DNA of 64,000 nucleotides from Methylibium rhizosphaerae (GTDB taxonomy: Bacteria > Pseudomonadota > Gammaproteobacteria > Burkholderiales > Burkholderiaceae_C): the NCBI RefSeq assembly GCF_006386545.1, contig NZ_SWAR01000027.1, positions 88,388 to 152,387 of the forward strand, given 5' to 3'. The translations under genes were made by a program, and so were the position numbers. Below the pieces are notes generated by a model. The model was not told the origin of the DNA, did no database searches, and was given only the letters and a program-made list of their open reading frames with translations. This document shows positions 25,860 through 34,315 of this stretch, piece by piece; position 1 is the stretch's first letter, and every line of letters starts with the position of its first letter.

Positions 25860-26909
25860 ATGTTCCCGAAGAACGCCTGGTACGTGGCCGCCACGCCCGA
25901 CGAGATCGACGGCAAGCCCCTGGGCCGCAAGGTTTGCAACGAGCGGATCGTGTTCTACCGCGGCCCGGAGGGCCAGGTGGCGGCGCTCGAAGACTTCTGC
26001 CCGCACCGTGGCGCGCCGCTGTCGCTGGGCCGGGTGTGCGAAGGCAAGCTGGTGTGCGGCTACCACGGGCTCGAAATGGGTTGCGACGGCAAGACCATCG
26101 CCATGCCGGGCCAGCGGGTGCGGGGCTTCCCCGCGGTGCGCACCTACCCGGTGGTCGAGCGCCACGGCTTCATCTGGGTGTGGCCGGGTGACGCGAGCCA
26201 GGCCGATCCGGCGAAGATCCACCCGCTGCACTGGGCCGAGAGCCCGGAGTGGGCCTATGGCGGCGGGCTGTACCACATCGCCTGCGACTACCGCCTCATG
26301 ATCGACAACCTGATGGACCTGACGCACGAGACCTACGTGCATGCCAACAGCATCGGCCAGAAGGAGATCGACGAGGCGGCGCCCACCACGAGGACGGAAG
26401 GCGACGAAGTGGTGACCAGCCGCTTCATGCACAACATCATCGCGCCGCCCTTCTGGAAGATGGCGCTGCGCGGCAACAACCTGCCCGATGACCAGCCGGT
26501 GGACCGCTGGCAGATCTGCCGCTTCTCGCCGCCCAGCCACGTGATGATCGAAGTGGGCGTGGCCCTGGCCGGCCACGGCGGCTACGACGCGCCGGCCGAC
26601 AAGAAGGCCTCCAGCATCGTGGTCGACTTCATCACCCCCGAGACCGAGACCTCGATCTGGTACTTCTGGGGCATGGCGCGCACCTTCCAGCCGCACGACG
26701 CCGAGCTCACCGCGAAGATCCGCGAAGGCCAGGGCAAGATCTTCGGCGAAGACCTCGAGATGCTCGAGCGCCAGCAGAAGAACCTGCTCGCCTGGCCCGA
26801 GCGCAGCCTGCTCAAGCTCAACATCGACGCCGGCGGCGTGCAGTCGCGCCGCATCATCGACCGCCTGCTGGCCGAGGAGCGCGGCGACGGCATGGCGGCG
26901 GCAGCATGA
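25860..26909 (+). CDS. vanA: vanillate O-demethylase oxygenase subunit (Rieske)
   Basis: A 349-residue Rieske non-heme iron oxygenase. The [2Fe-2S] ligands are Cys-Pro-His in DFCPHRGAP (about 47-49) and Cys-x-x-His in CGYHGLEM. The mononuclear iron site is in DNLMDLTHETYVHANS with two His and a later Asp. The size, the start MFPKNAWYVA and the partner reductase fit VanA, which demethylates vanillate to protocatechuate and formaldehyde. It is coupled to vanB by an ATGA overlap. Related methoxybenzoate demethylases cannot be excluded. Confidence 0.9.
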   Translation: MFPKNAWYVAATPDEIDGKPLGRKVCNERIVFYRGPEGQVAALEDFCPHRGAPLSLGRVCEGKLVCGYHGLEMGCDGKTIAMPGQRVRGFPAVRTYPVVERHGFIWVWPGDASQADPAKIHPLHWAESPEWAYGGGLYHIACDYRLMIDNLMDLTHETYVHANSIGQKEIDEAAPTTRTEGDEVVTSRFMHNIIAPPFWKMALRGNNLPDDQPVDRWQICRFSPPSHVMIEVGVALAGHGGYDAPADKKASSIVVDFITPETETSIWYFWGMARTFQPHDAELTAKIREGQGKIFGEDLEMLERQQKNLLAWPERSLLKLNIDAGGVQSRRIIDRLLAEERGDGMAAAA

Positions 26910-27871
26910 ACAACCTCGGCTTGAGCGTTCGAGTGGCCGGCAGGACGGTCGAAGCCACCGACATCTGCAGCTTCGAGCTGGTGGAAGTGAACGGCCGCGC
27001 GCTGCCGGCGTTTTCTGCCGGCTCGCACATCGACGTGCAGGCGGCCGACGGCGTGGTGCGCCAGTACTCGCTGTGCAACGACCCGAAGGAAACCCACCGC
27101 TACCTGATCGCGGTGCTGAAGGACGCCAACACCCGCGGCGGCTCGAAGGCGATGCATGAGCAGGTGAAGGTGGGCGACGTGCTGTCGATCAGCACGCCGA
27201 AGAACCACTTCCCGCTTGCGCATGAAGCGAAGCGCAGCCTGCTGCTGGCCGGCGGCATCGGCGTCACGCCCATCCTGTGCATGGCCGAGCGCCTGGCGGT
27301 GGCCGGGGCCGACTTCGAGATGCACTACTGCACCCGCTCGCCCGACCGCATGGCGTTCCGCCAGCGCATCGCGGCGGCGCCCTATGCGCCGCGGGTGCAG
27401 CTGCACTTCGACGACGGCGACGCCGCGCAGAAGCTCGACATCACCGCCCTGCTGCGCGCCCCGCAGCCGGGCGTGCACCTCTACGTGTGCGGGCCGAAGG
27501 GTTTCATGGATGCGGTGCTCTCCACCGCCCGCGCCCAGGGCTGGCCCGAGGCGCAGCTGCACTACGAGTTCTTCGGGGCCGAAGTGGTGAAGTCGGCCGA
27601 CGACGCCAGCTTCGAGGTCAAGCTGGCGAGCTCGGGCAAGGTGGTGGTGGTGCCGAAGGACAAGACGGTGGTGCAGGCCCTGGCCGCGGCCGGCGTGGAG
27701 GTGCAGACCTCCTGCGAGCAGGGCGTGTGCGGCACCTGCCTCACCCGCGTGCTCGAAGGCGTGCCCGACCACAAGGACATGTACCTCACGCCGGAGGAGC
27801 AGGCCGCGAACGACCAGTTCACGCCCTGCTGCTCGCGCTCGAAGACACCGGTGCTGGTGCTCGACTTGTAG
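26906..27871 (+). CDS. vanB: vanillate O-demethylase reductase subunit (PDR/VanB family)
   Basis: A 321-residue reductase with an FMN-binding region (RQYSLCNDP, about 51-59), an NAD-binding part (LLAGGIGVTPIL and YVCGPKGFMD) and a C-terminal plant-type [2Fe-2S] ferredoxin domain with Cys in SCEQGVCGTC and the distal CCSR. It passes electrons from NADH to the Rieske centre of VanA. The ATG overlaps the vanA stop. Function and order agree with the known two-component enzyme. Confidence 0.9.
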   Translation: MNNLGLSVRVAGRTVEATDICSFELVEVNGRALPAFSAGSHIDVQAADGVVRQYSLCNDPKETHRYLIAVLKDANTRGGSKAMHEQVKVGDVLSISTPKNHFPLAHEAKRSLLLAGGIGVTPILCMAERLAVAGADFEMHYCTRSPDRMAFRQRIAAAPYAPRVQLHFDDGDAAQKLDITALLRAPQPGVHLYVCGPKGFMDAVLSTARAQGWPEAQLHYEFFGAEVVKSADDASFEVKLASSGKVVVVPKDKTVVQALAAAGVEVQTSCEQGVCGTCLTRVLEGVPDHKDMYLTPEEQAANDQFTPCCSRSKTPVLVLDL

Positions 27872-27881
27872 GCCTGCAGCG

Positions 27882-29060
27882 TCAGAACGGCTGCAGGTGG
27901 CGCTCTGCGGCCAGCGCGCCGATGCGTTGGCCCATCGCCGCGCCGGCGTCGACCGAGAAGCGGTAGTGCACGCCTTCGTAGACCCGCGCATCCGACACCT
28001 CGCGCACGAAGTCCTCGACCTGGCTCCAGCGCCGCGTGGCGCCCTTGGCAGTCGGGCTCGCGGTGGACAGCTCCGGCATCGCGGCATGGCCCACGTCAGC
28101 CTTCAGCACGGCAGCCACGGCGCCGGCCAGGACGGAGTGGCCGCTCGGGTATTCAGGGTGCATCGGGTTGTCGATCATCGGCGCCCAGCTCGCGTCGCGC
28201 GCCGTGCCGTCATGGCCGTCGGCATCGCCATTGCGGATGGCCGTCACCGGGCGCCAGAAGTTGTAGTGGTACTTGGCGTCGAACACGCTGATCAGCGCGT
28301 CGTCCATCGCCTGCGCGGCCGCGGCATACAGGCGCGCATTGCGGGCCGCGTCGCGCCCCGGCTGCAGCGCCACCGAACGCAGCACGCCGGTGTAGATGGG
28401 CGGCAGCGAGTATTCCCAGAACCGCGCGATCTCGGTCTGCTCGGCCGTGCGGCGCGTGCTGTTCTTCGAGCCCAGGGCCTTGATCTCGTTGTAGTCGCGC
28501 GCCCAGGTGTCGCTGGTGAGGGCCGGCGGCGGCGCCGGCCGGAACTGCGCCGCATGGGCCATGAGCCAGGGCTTGCGTTGCGGCCATTGCGAAGCGGCGG
28601 GCGTGACCGTGGGCACATAGCTCGCCGCCATGGTCTGCGGGCGATACGACTCGGGCGTGGCGGCGCCGTCGTCGGCACGTGCCTTGAGCACTGTGGCGGC
28701 GGCGCGTTCGCCGGCCGCGATGCCGGCGGCCCGGGCCGGGCTCTCGGCCATCGCTGCGAGGGCGGCCTGGTAGGCCGCGTCGATGGAGGCCTGCTGCGCC
28801 GGCAGCAGCTGGCTCAGCGTGGCGCGGTTGGCAGCGGCCACCGCCGCATCGAGCGAGGCGCGCGCGCCGGCGGCATTCACCGCCTCCAGCACGGCCGTCT
28901 GCACGATGGCCATGGCGCGCACGGCGGGCGGCGTGCCGAGCTTGGCCTCGACAATGATCTCGCCGGCCTTGACGTTCCAGTCGGTCACGGCGTCGGCATG
29001 GGCCGCCGGCAGGGCCGCGGCCAGCACGGCCGAGGCGAAGAGGATGCGTTGGGTCTGCAT
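27882..29060 (-). CDS. vanadium-dependent haloperoxidase / PAP2-like secreted protein
   Basis: A 392-residue precursor with a signal peptide (to about residue 22, AHADA). The C-terminal half has the vanadate/phosphate site shared by vanadium haloperoxidases and PAP2 phosphatases: a Lys/Arg strand (AKYHYNFWRPVTAIR), PEYPSGHSV with the His, and ARVYEGVHYRFSVD with the final His/Asp. It could halogenate or dephosphorylate; the sequence alone does not decide. It is the last gene of a minus-strand run (regulator, hydrolase, methyltransferase, this gene) with gaps of 78, 32 and 54 bases. Confidence 0.85.
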   Translation of the reverse strand: MQTQRILFASAVLAAALPAAHADAVTDWNVKAGEIIVEAKLGTPPAVRAMAIVQTAVLEAVNAAGARASLDAAVAAANRATLSQLLPAQQASIDAAYQAALAAMAESPARAAGIAAGERAAATVLKARADDGAATPESYRPQTMAASYVPTVTPAASQWPQRKPWLMAHAAQFRPAPPPALTSDTWARDYNEIKALGSKNSTRRTAEQTEIARFWEYSLPPIYTGVLRSVALQPGRDAARNARLYAAAAQAMDDALISVFDAKYHYNFWRPVTAIRNGDADGHDGTARDASWAPMIDNPMHPEYPSGHSVLAGAVAAVLKADVGHAAMPELSTASPTAKGATRRWSQVEDFVREVSDARVYEGVHYRFSVDAGAAMGQRIGALAAERHLQPF

Positions 29061-29114
29061 GGGTTCGGTCTTTCAGGTTCTTTCGTCAGGGAGGGGAGGC
29101 GTCGCCGCGGCCAC

Positions 29115-29948
29115 TCAGCGCCGCGTGATCACCACTTCGAGGTATTCACCGGGCACCACCAGGGAGTCCTCGCCGGCGGTGTTCATCTCGTGGAGCAGGG
29201 CCACGATGTCGCGCTCCAGCGCCTGTTGGCCGGCCGTGTCGAGCGCGGCAAAGGCCTTGTGGGTGGGGCCGTAGTAGTCGCGGAACACCTGCACCCAGTG
29301 CGCAGCGCTGCCGTAGCGGAAGTTGAAGTGGCGGCGCTGCACCTGCATGCCGGCGGCCTGTGCGCCGAACAGCGCGTCGAGGTAGGCCTCGGTGCCCCAC
29401 AGTGCGGGCGACTTCAACCCGGCAGGCGGCGGCAGGTGCGCACCGATCACCTTGAAGAGCCGGCCGATGAAGCCCTCGGGCGTCCAGTTGGCCAGGCCGA
29501 TGCGGCCGCCCGGGCGCACCACGCGCAGCAGCTCGTTCGCGGCGCGCGGGTGGTCGGCGGTGAACATCACGCCATAGGTGGACAGCGCAGCATCGAACAG
29601 GCCGTCTTCGAACGGCAGCGCCTCGGCATCGGCCACCTGGAACTGCACCGGCAGGCCTTCGGCGCGGGCCCGTTCGCGGCCCTTGTCGAGCAGGGCCGGC
29701 ACATAGTCGGTGGAGGTGACCAGCGCGAAGCGGCGGGCCGCGGCCAGCGTGGCGTTGCCGTTGCCGGCCGCCACGTCGAGCACGCGTTCGCCGGCCCGCA
29801 CGTCGGCCGCCTCGGCCAGCGACTCGCCGACGATCTGCAAGGTGGTGCCGACCACGGCGAAGTCGCCGCTGGCCCAGGTGGCCTGCTGCCGCTGCTTGAT
29901 GGCGGCGAGGTCGGGTTGGGCCGGGCGGCTTTCGAGTACCTGATTCAT
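29115..29948 (-). CDS. class I SAM-dependent methyltransferase
   Basis: A 277-residue enzyme with a Rossmann-type SAM site: motif I VLDVAAGNGNA (about 57-67), an acidic end of strand 2 (STDYVPALL), ADAEALPFEDGLFD as motif II/III and LRVVRPGGRIGL as motif IV. The C-terminal part has aromatic-rich segments (RRHFNFRYGS) that would bind a small molecule. Substrate unknown. It is cotranscribed with the upstream hydrolase and the downstream haloperoxidase-like gene. Confidence 0.85.
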   Translation of the reverse strand: MNQVLESRPAQPDLAAIKQRQQATWASGDFAVVGTTLQIVGESLAEAADVRAGERVLDVAAGNGNATLAAARRFALVTSTDYVPALLDKGRERARAEGLPVQFQVADAEALPFEDGLFDAALSTYGVMFTADHPRAANELLRVVRPGGRIGLANWTPEGFIGRLFKVIGAHLPPPAGLKSPALWGTEAYLDALFGAQAAGMQVQRRHFNFRYGSAAHWVQVFRDYYGPTHKAFAALDTAGQQALERDIVALLHEMNTAGEDSLVVPGEYLEVVITRR

Positions 29949-29980
29949 GGTGATTTCTCTCTCTCGGTGGGTGTCGTCGA

Positions 29981-30832
29981 TCAGACGAGGGTGGCGGCCG
30001 CGACTGCACCTGCGGCCTGGGGGTTCGGTTGGGAGGTGGGTTGGCAGGCTGCGTGGCCGAGCAGGAACTGCACGACCAGCGGGTTGAACTGGGCGGCATG
30101 GGTGATGGGTCCCATGTGGCCCAGGCCATGCAGCACTTCATGGCGTGCCGTCGGCAGGCCCATGCGCAGCAGCTCGCCGATGCGCCGGGCCACCGCGGTG
30201 GTGCGCGAGCCGGTGGCAAACAGCATCGGCAGGCGCAGCTGCGCCAGTTGCTTCAGGCCCATCGGCTCGGCATACAGCGCATCGAAGTGCGACGCGACAC
30301 ACGGCATGCGCAGCGCGGCCGCCTCGCGCCGGGGCTGCGGAAGGGCCTGCCACGCGTCGGCGCCGGCCCAGTAGCTCATGAAGTGCTGGGCCGCCGCATG
30401 GGCACGGCCATCGGCCAGGCGGCTGCGCACGCCCTCCCCGAGCGCGAGCGCTTCCTCGGCTTCGCGGCGGCTGTGCAGGTCACCCTGGAGCAGCCGGAAC
30501 AGCACCGGCTCGTAGGCCACCACGCTGCGCACCCGCCCGGGATACTGGGCGGCGAGCTTGAGCGCCACGGCGGCGCCGTAGGAATGGCCCACCACGTGCA
30601 CGCTGCCGGCTTCGCGCCCGAGCTCGGCTGCCACCAGCGCCGCCTCGTCGGCCAGCGACAGCGACCGGTGGCCCGGCCAGTTGCCCTGCGCGCCGTGGCC
30701 GTGCAGCTCGACGGGCAGGCAGTGCATGTGCGGCTGCAGCTGCTGCACCAGCGCCTGCCACTGCCGGGCAGAACTGGCGCTCGAGTGCAGCAGCACCACG
30801 GTGGCGGGCTGTCGGGTCGGTGTGGGGGTCAT
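29981..30832 (-). CDS. alpha/beta hydrolase
   Basis: A 283-residue protein with the alpha/beta-hydrolase core: VVLLHSSASSARQW as oxyanion region, the nucleophile Ser in VVGHSYGAA (about residue 92) and a late His in HGLGHMGP. The usual acid after strand 7 is less clear (LFATGSRT has no Asp at the normal position), so the triad may use a different acid. Cytoplasmic; substrate unknown. CAGGAG precedes the ATG. Confidence 0.82.
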   Translation of the reverse strand: MTPTPTRQPATVVLLHSSASSARQWQALVQQLQPHMHCLPVELHGHGAQGNWPGHRSLSLADEAALVAAELGREAGSVHVVGHSYGAAVALKLAAQYPGRVRSVVAYEPVLFRLLQGDLHSRREAEEALALGEGVRSRLADGRAHAAAQHFMSYWAGADAWQALPQPRREAAALRMPCVASHFDALYAEPMGLKQLAQLRLPMLFATGSRTTAVARRIGELLRMGLPTARHEVLHGLGHMGPITHAAQFNPLVVQFLLGHAACQPTSQPNPQAAGAVAAATLV

Positions 30833-30910
30833 CGCTGCTCCTGGATGGGTAGGTCCGAGGCAGCGGACTGTGCGCGGGGGGGCGTTCCGCGAGCGTTCCT
30901 CCCAGGGTAT

Positions 30911-33900
30911 TCAGCCGCCTTTTGCAGCCGGCTGTGGCACGCCGCGCAGCCACGCCATCAGCGGCCCGTGGGCCACATCGCTCTCGACCGCGATGCGATG
31001 CACCAGCTCCGCCAGCGTCGCCGCAGCCGCCAGCCGCACCGTGGCGTCACCCGGCAGACCCCACCGTTGACGCCTCTCGCGGATGTCCTGCCGCTGGTGG
31101 GCGTTGATGGCGGGCTGGGCTTCGGCCAGCGCCAGCACGGCGTGCGCGCAATCGGCGTCGCCCTGGTGCACCAGCAGTTCGGCAAAGGCCACCAGGCCGG
31201 CCAGCTGCAGTGCCGGCCGCCCGATGGCCAGGGCCATTTCGAGCGCCGTGCGCAACTGCGCCCGCGCCTCTTCGCGTTGGCCCTGTTGCAAGGCGGTGCT
31301 CACCAGCAGCATGCGCAGCCAGGACTCGATGGCGCGGTTGCCGATGGCCTGTGCCACCTCGAGCGCCTGCCTGCCGTGCCGCTGCGCGGCCTCGACGTCG
31401 CCATCCTTCACGGCGAGTTCGGTCAGGTTGGCCAGCACCAGCCCCTTGGTGGCGACCAGGCCGTGCCGCTCGCACAGCACCAGGGCCGCCTTGAGGTTCA
31501 CGATGCCGGCTGCATGGTCGCCCAGGTCCACCTGCAGCGCGCCGAGGTTGTTGAGGCACAGCGCCTCGCCGGCCGCGTCGCCCAGCTGCCGGTGCTGCAC
31601 CAGCGACTGCATCGACATCTTCAGCGACTCGTCGAAGCGCCCGACGCCCTTCTCGACCAGGGCCAGGTTGTCGAGCAGCGCAGCCGCGTCGCGCGGGTAC
31701 TGGCCGGGCGGCGACTCCTCCAGCGCCTGCTGGTAGTGCTGCCGCGCCTCGTCATGGCGGCCCAGGCGCAGGCAGCAGGCGCCCAGCACCTTGAAGGACT
31801 GCAGCCGCGCATCGCGGTCGCGCGACAAGCGCCTCGACGCGGCCAGCGCCCGCCGCGCGCTCGCCTGCGCCTCGGGGTAGCGGTCCAGCCGGTATTCGCA
31901 ATGCGCCGCTGCGCTCCACAACAGCGGCTCGATGCGGGACGGGTCGGCCTCGGAGGCGGCTCGCAGGAGCGCAAGGCCCTCGCCCAGGCGGCCGCGATGG
32001 TCGCAGTACTGCAGCAGCGCCATCGCGCTGCGGGTGAGCAGCTCGAACTGCCGCCGCGCCACCGCCCAGCCCCAGGCGGCGCGCAGGTTGTCGAACTCGG
32101 TGTCCACCTGCTTCAGCGCCTCGCGGTCGGCCCGCTCGATGGCAGCGAGCTGCTGCGCCAGCAGGCGATGGAAGTGCAACGCATGCGCGGACTCGGCTGC
32201 CTCGTGCGCATCGGGCTGGGCCTGCAGCCGCTGCCCGGCCAACTGCTGCACCAGCGGGTGCAGGAACAGGCGTGATGCTTCCTTGCGCAGCAGCGACTTG
32301 TCGGCCAGGGCCCGCAGCACCGGCAAGGAGGCCGATGCCACGGCCCGGGCGGCCTCGGCGGTGAAGCCGCCGCGAAACACCGACAGCCGCGCCAGCACCT
32401 CGCGTTCGAGCGGCGTGAGCAGCCGCCATGACTGCTCGAACACCATCTCGATGCTGGCATGGCGCTCGGCCTGCGCCGCGTCGGGCGCCTGCAGCAGCTC
32501 GACGCCCTGGCGCAGCTCGTCGGCGATGGACGCGCATGAGAGCACCCGTGTCCACGCCGCCGCCAGCTCCAGCGCCAAAGGAAGGCCGCCGACCTGCCGG
32601 CAGATGTCGACGATGGCCGCCGCCTCGGCTGCCGGCACGAGGCCGGGCTCGACCTGCCGCGCCGCGTTCACGAAGAGGCGTGCCGCATCGAAAGCTTCGA
32701 GGCGGTCTTCGTCTTCCTGCTCCGGGCACGGCAGGCCTTCGACCGGCAGCAGCCATTCGGCCGGCAGCGCGAGGCGCACCCGTGTGGTGACGAGAAGCTT
32801 GAGCCCGGGGCACTGCTGCAGCAGCGCAGCCAGCTGCGGCACGGCATCGGGGACGAGCTGTTCGAAGTTGTCGAGCACCAGCAGCATCTGCCGCTCGCGC
32901 AGGAAGGCGCTCACCTGCTCCAGCGGTTGTGCGCTGCCGGAGAGGCGCTGGCCCAGGTCGCGGGCGAGGCGCCCGCCCAGCTCGCCCGCAGAAGCCGTGC
33001 CTTCGAGTGCGACGAAGGCCACGCCATCGGCGAAGGCAGGCGCGACGTCCTGCAACGCGCGCCGGGCCAGGCGGGTCTTGCCCACGCCGCCGGGGCCGAT
33101 GAGGCTGAGCAGGCGGCAGCCGTCCTGCGCGAGCTGCGAGGCGATGTGGCGCAACTCGACGGAGCGGCCGACGAAGGCATGGTCTTCCGCCGGGGCCGGC
33201 GCGAGGCCGGGCGGTTGAACGACCGGGGTGGCGGCCGCGCCCAGCGCGTCGTGCAGCGACTTGAGCGCCGCATCCGGCGCCAGACCCAGCTCCTGCTGGA
33301 GCCGCTGCGCAAAGGCCGCATAAGCCTGCCGCGCCCGCGTGCCCTGGCCGCTGCGAGCCAGCCAGTGCATGTGCGCCTGCAGGGCCGCCTCGTCGAGCGG
33401 GTCGACCTCGAGCAGGCGAGCAGACAGCTCCACCGCTTCGGCGGCTTCGCCCTCGGCGGCCAGTTGGGACAGCGCCGCGGCCCGCCAGGCGGTGCGCAGG
33501 CGATCGCGCTCGAAGCCCAGCCAGCTGGTCCAGGCTTCGCTGGCATCGTCTTCGAAGCCGGCCAGCAACTCCCCGCGGCGCAGGCGCAGGGCTTGGGCGA
33601 GCCGCTGCTCGCGCAGGGCCGTCTCGAACTCGGCCACATCGGTCGTTGCATCGACCACCCGCATGGCATGGCCCTGCGATTCGACACATCGCCCCCAGGG
33701 CAGCTCCTGCAAGCGGAACAGTGCCTTGCGAAGGTTCGACGAGGCGAGCTTGCCGGGCTGGTCGGGCCACAGCATCGCCGCCACGTCGGCACGCGCGACC
33801 CAGCCGCCCTTCAGCGCCAGGAACACCAGGACCTGATGGCGGCGCTCGAAAGGCAGCGCGAGCGGCGTGCCTGCGCCGTGGTCGACGGCGGCATCGACGT

Positions 33901-33940
33901 CGACCTGCGGGGTGCCGAACAACTGCAGGCGGACAGGCAT
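30911..33940 (-). CDS. SARP/BTAD-type ATPase transcriptional regulator with TPR C terminus
   Basis: A 1009-residue regulator. It begins with an OmpR-like DNA-binding region and a bacterial transcriptional activation domain (BTAD, about 1-245: VRLQLFGTPQV, SNLRKALFRLQ, HMHWLARSGQGTRARQAY). An NB-ARC/AAA-type ATPase follows (LIGPGGVGKTRLA, LLVLDNFEQL, LLVTTRVRLALPAE), then a long helical TPR-like region from about 640 to the end. Such AfsR-like proteins activate neighbouring small-molecule genes after sensing a ligand or nucleotide state. The ATG at 33940 fits the family start. It heads the hydrolase-methyltransferase-haloperoxidase run. Confidence 0.85.
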   Translation of the reverse strand: MPVRLQLFGTPQVDVDAAVDHGAGTPLALPFERRHQVLVFLALKGGWVARADVAAMLWPDQPGKLASSNLRKALFRLQELPWGRCVESQGHAMRVVDATTDVAEFETALREQRLAQALRLRRGELLAGFEDDASEAWTSWLGFERDRLRTAWRAAALSQLAAEGEAAEAVELSARLLEVDPLDEAALQAHMHWLARSGQGTRARQAYAAFAQRLQQELGLAPDAALKSLHDALGAAATPVVQPPGLAPAPAEDHAFVGRSVELRHIASQLAQDGCRLLSLIGPGGVGKTRLARRALQDVAPAFADGVAFVALEGTASAGELGGRLARDLGQRLSGSAQPLEQVSAFLRERQMLLVLDNFEQLVPDAVPQLAALLQQCPGLKLLVTTRVRLALPAEWLLPVEGLPCPEQEDEDRLEAFDAARLFVNAARQVEPGLVPAAEAAAIVDICRQVGGLPLALELAAAWTRVLSCASIADELRQGVELLQAPDAAQAERHASIEMVFEQSWRLLTPLEREVLARLSVFRGGFTAEAARAVASASLPVLRALADKSLLRKEASRLFLHPLVQQLAGQRLQAQPDAHEAAESAHALHFHRLLAQQLAAIERADREALKQVDTEFDNLRAAWGWAVARRQFELLTRSAMALLQYCDHRGRLGEGLALLRAASEADPSRIEPLLWSAAAHCEYRLDRYPEAQASARRALAASRRLSRDRDARLQSFKVLGACCLRLGRHDEARQHYQQALEESPPGQYPRDAAALLDNLALVEKGVGRFDESLKMSMQSLVQHRQLGDAAGEALCLNNLGALQVDLGDHAAGIVNLKAALVLCERHGLVATKGLVLANLTELAVKDGDVEAAQRHGRQALEVAQAIGNRAIESWLRMLLVSTALQQGQREEARAQLRTALEMALAIGRPALQLAGLVAFAELLVHQGDADCAHAVLALAEAQPAINAHQRQDIRERRQRWGLPGDATVRLAAAATLAELVHRIAVESDVAHGPLMAWLRGVPQPAAKGG

Positions 33941-34315
33941 TGCCAGGGGACCTCCGCTTCGAAAGGAGCGGGCAGCATGCGCGTTTCGGCGGGTGCCTGC
34001 AACAACTCGTGGCACGGTGCGGTGAACTTGCCGCCCGCCGGCACCTGCTCGTGTTCACCTGGCTGGCTTGGCTGGCAGCGTTGCTCTCCAAGAAGGCCAT
34101 CGAATGAACCGGGGACTCGCCGGAGCATCGCGTTCAGCATGGTCGCGGCTCATCCACGCCTGTGCGTTCGAGCACACTATTTCCTCTGCGACAGCCCCCC
34201 GCCGAACCGCAGTGGTTTCGCCAGAAGTCGGTCGGGACTTCCAGCTTCGGATGGCTCATCGTTCGCCCCTTCGCGGACGGCCTGTACAGGCGGCCCCGTT
34301 CAAGCTAGGAACCCT
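33941..34315. other. intergenic region between regulator and TonB-dependent receptor
   Basis: About 375 bases carrying the promoters of two divergent genes. I see no clear sigma-70 hexamers, Fur-like palindrome or repeat. The frame of the receptor gene stays open upstream through this region, but this is antisense to the regulator and has no start signal. Confidence 0.4.

Noticed and set aside
27897..30374. 825-codon open frame on the plus strand.
   Set aside because: Antisense to the haloperoxidase-like, methyltransferase and hydrolase genes, all of which have recognisable motifs and ribosome binding sites.
32927..34315. Upstream extension of the TonB-dependent receptor frame (about 460 extra codons).
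   Set aside because: It runs antisense to the SARP-like regulator. The receptor has a signal peptide and ribosome binding site at 34316.
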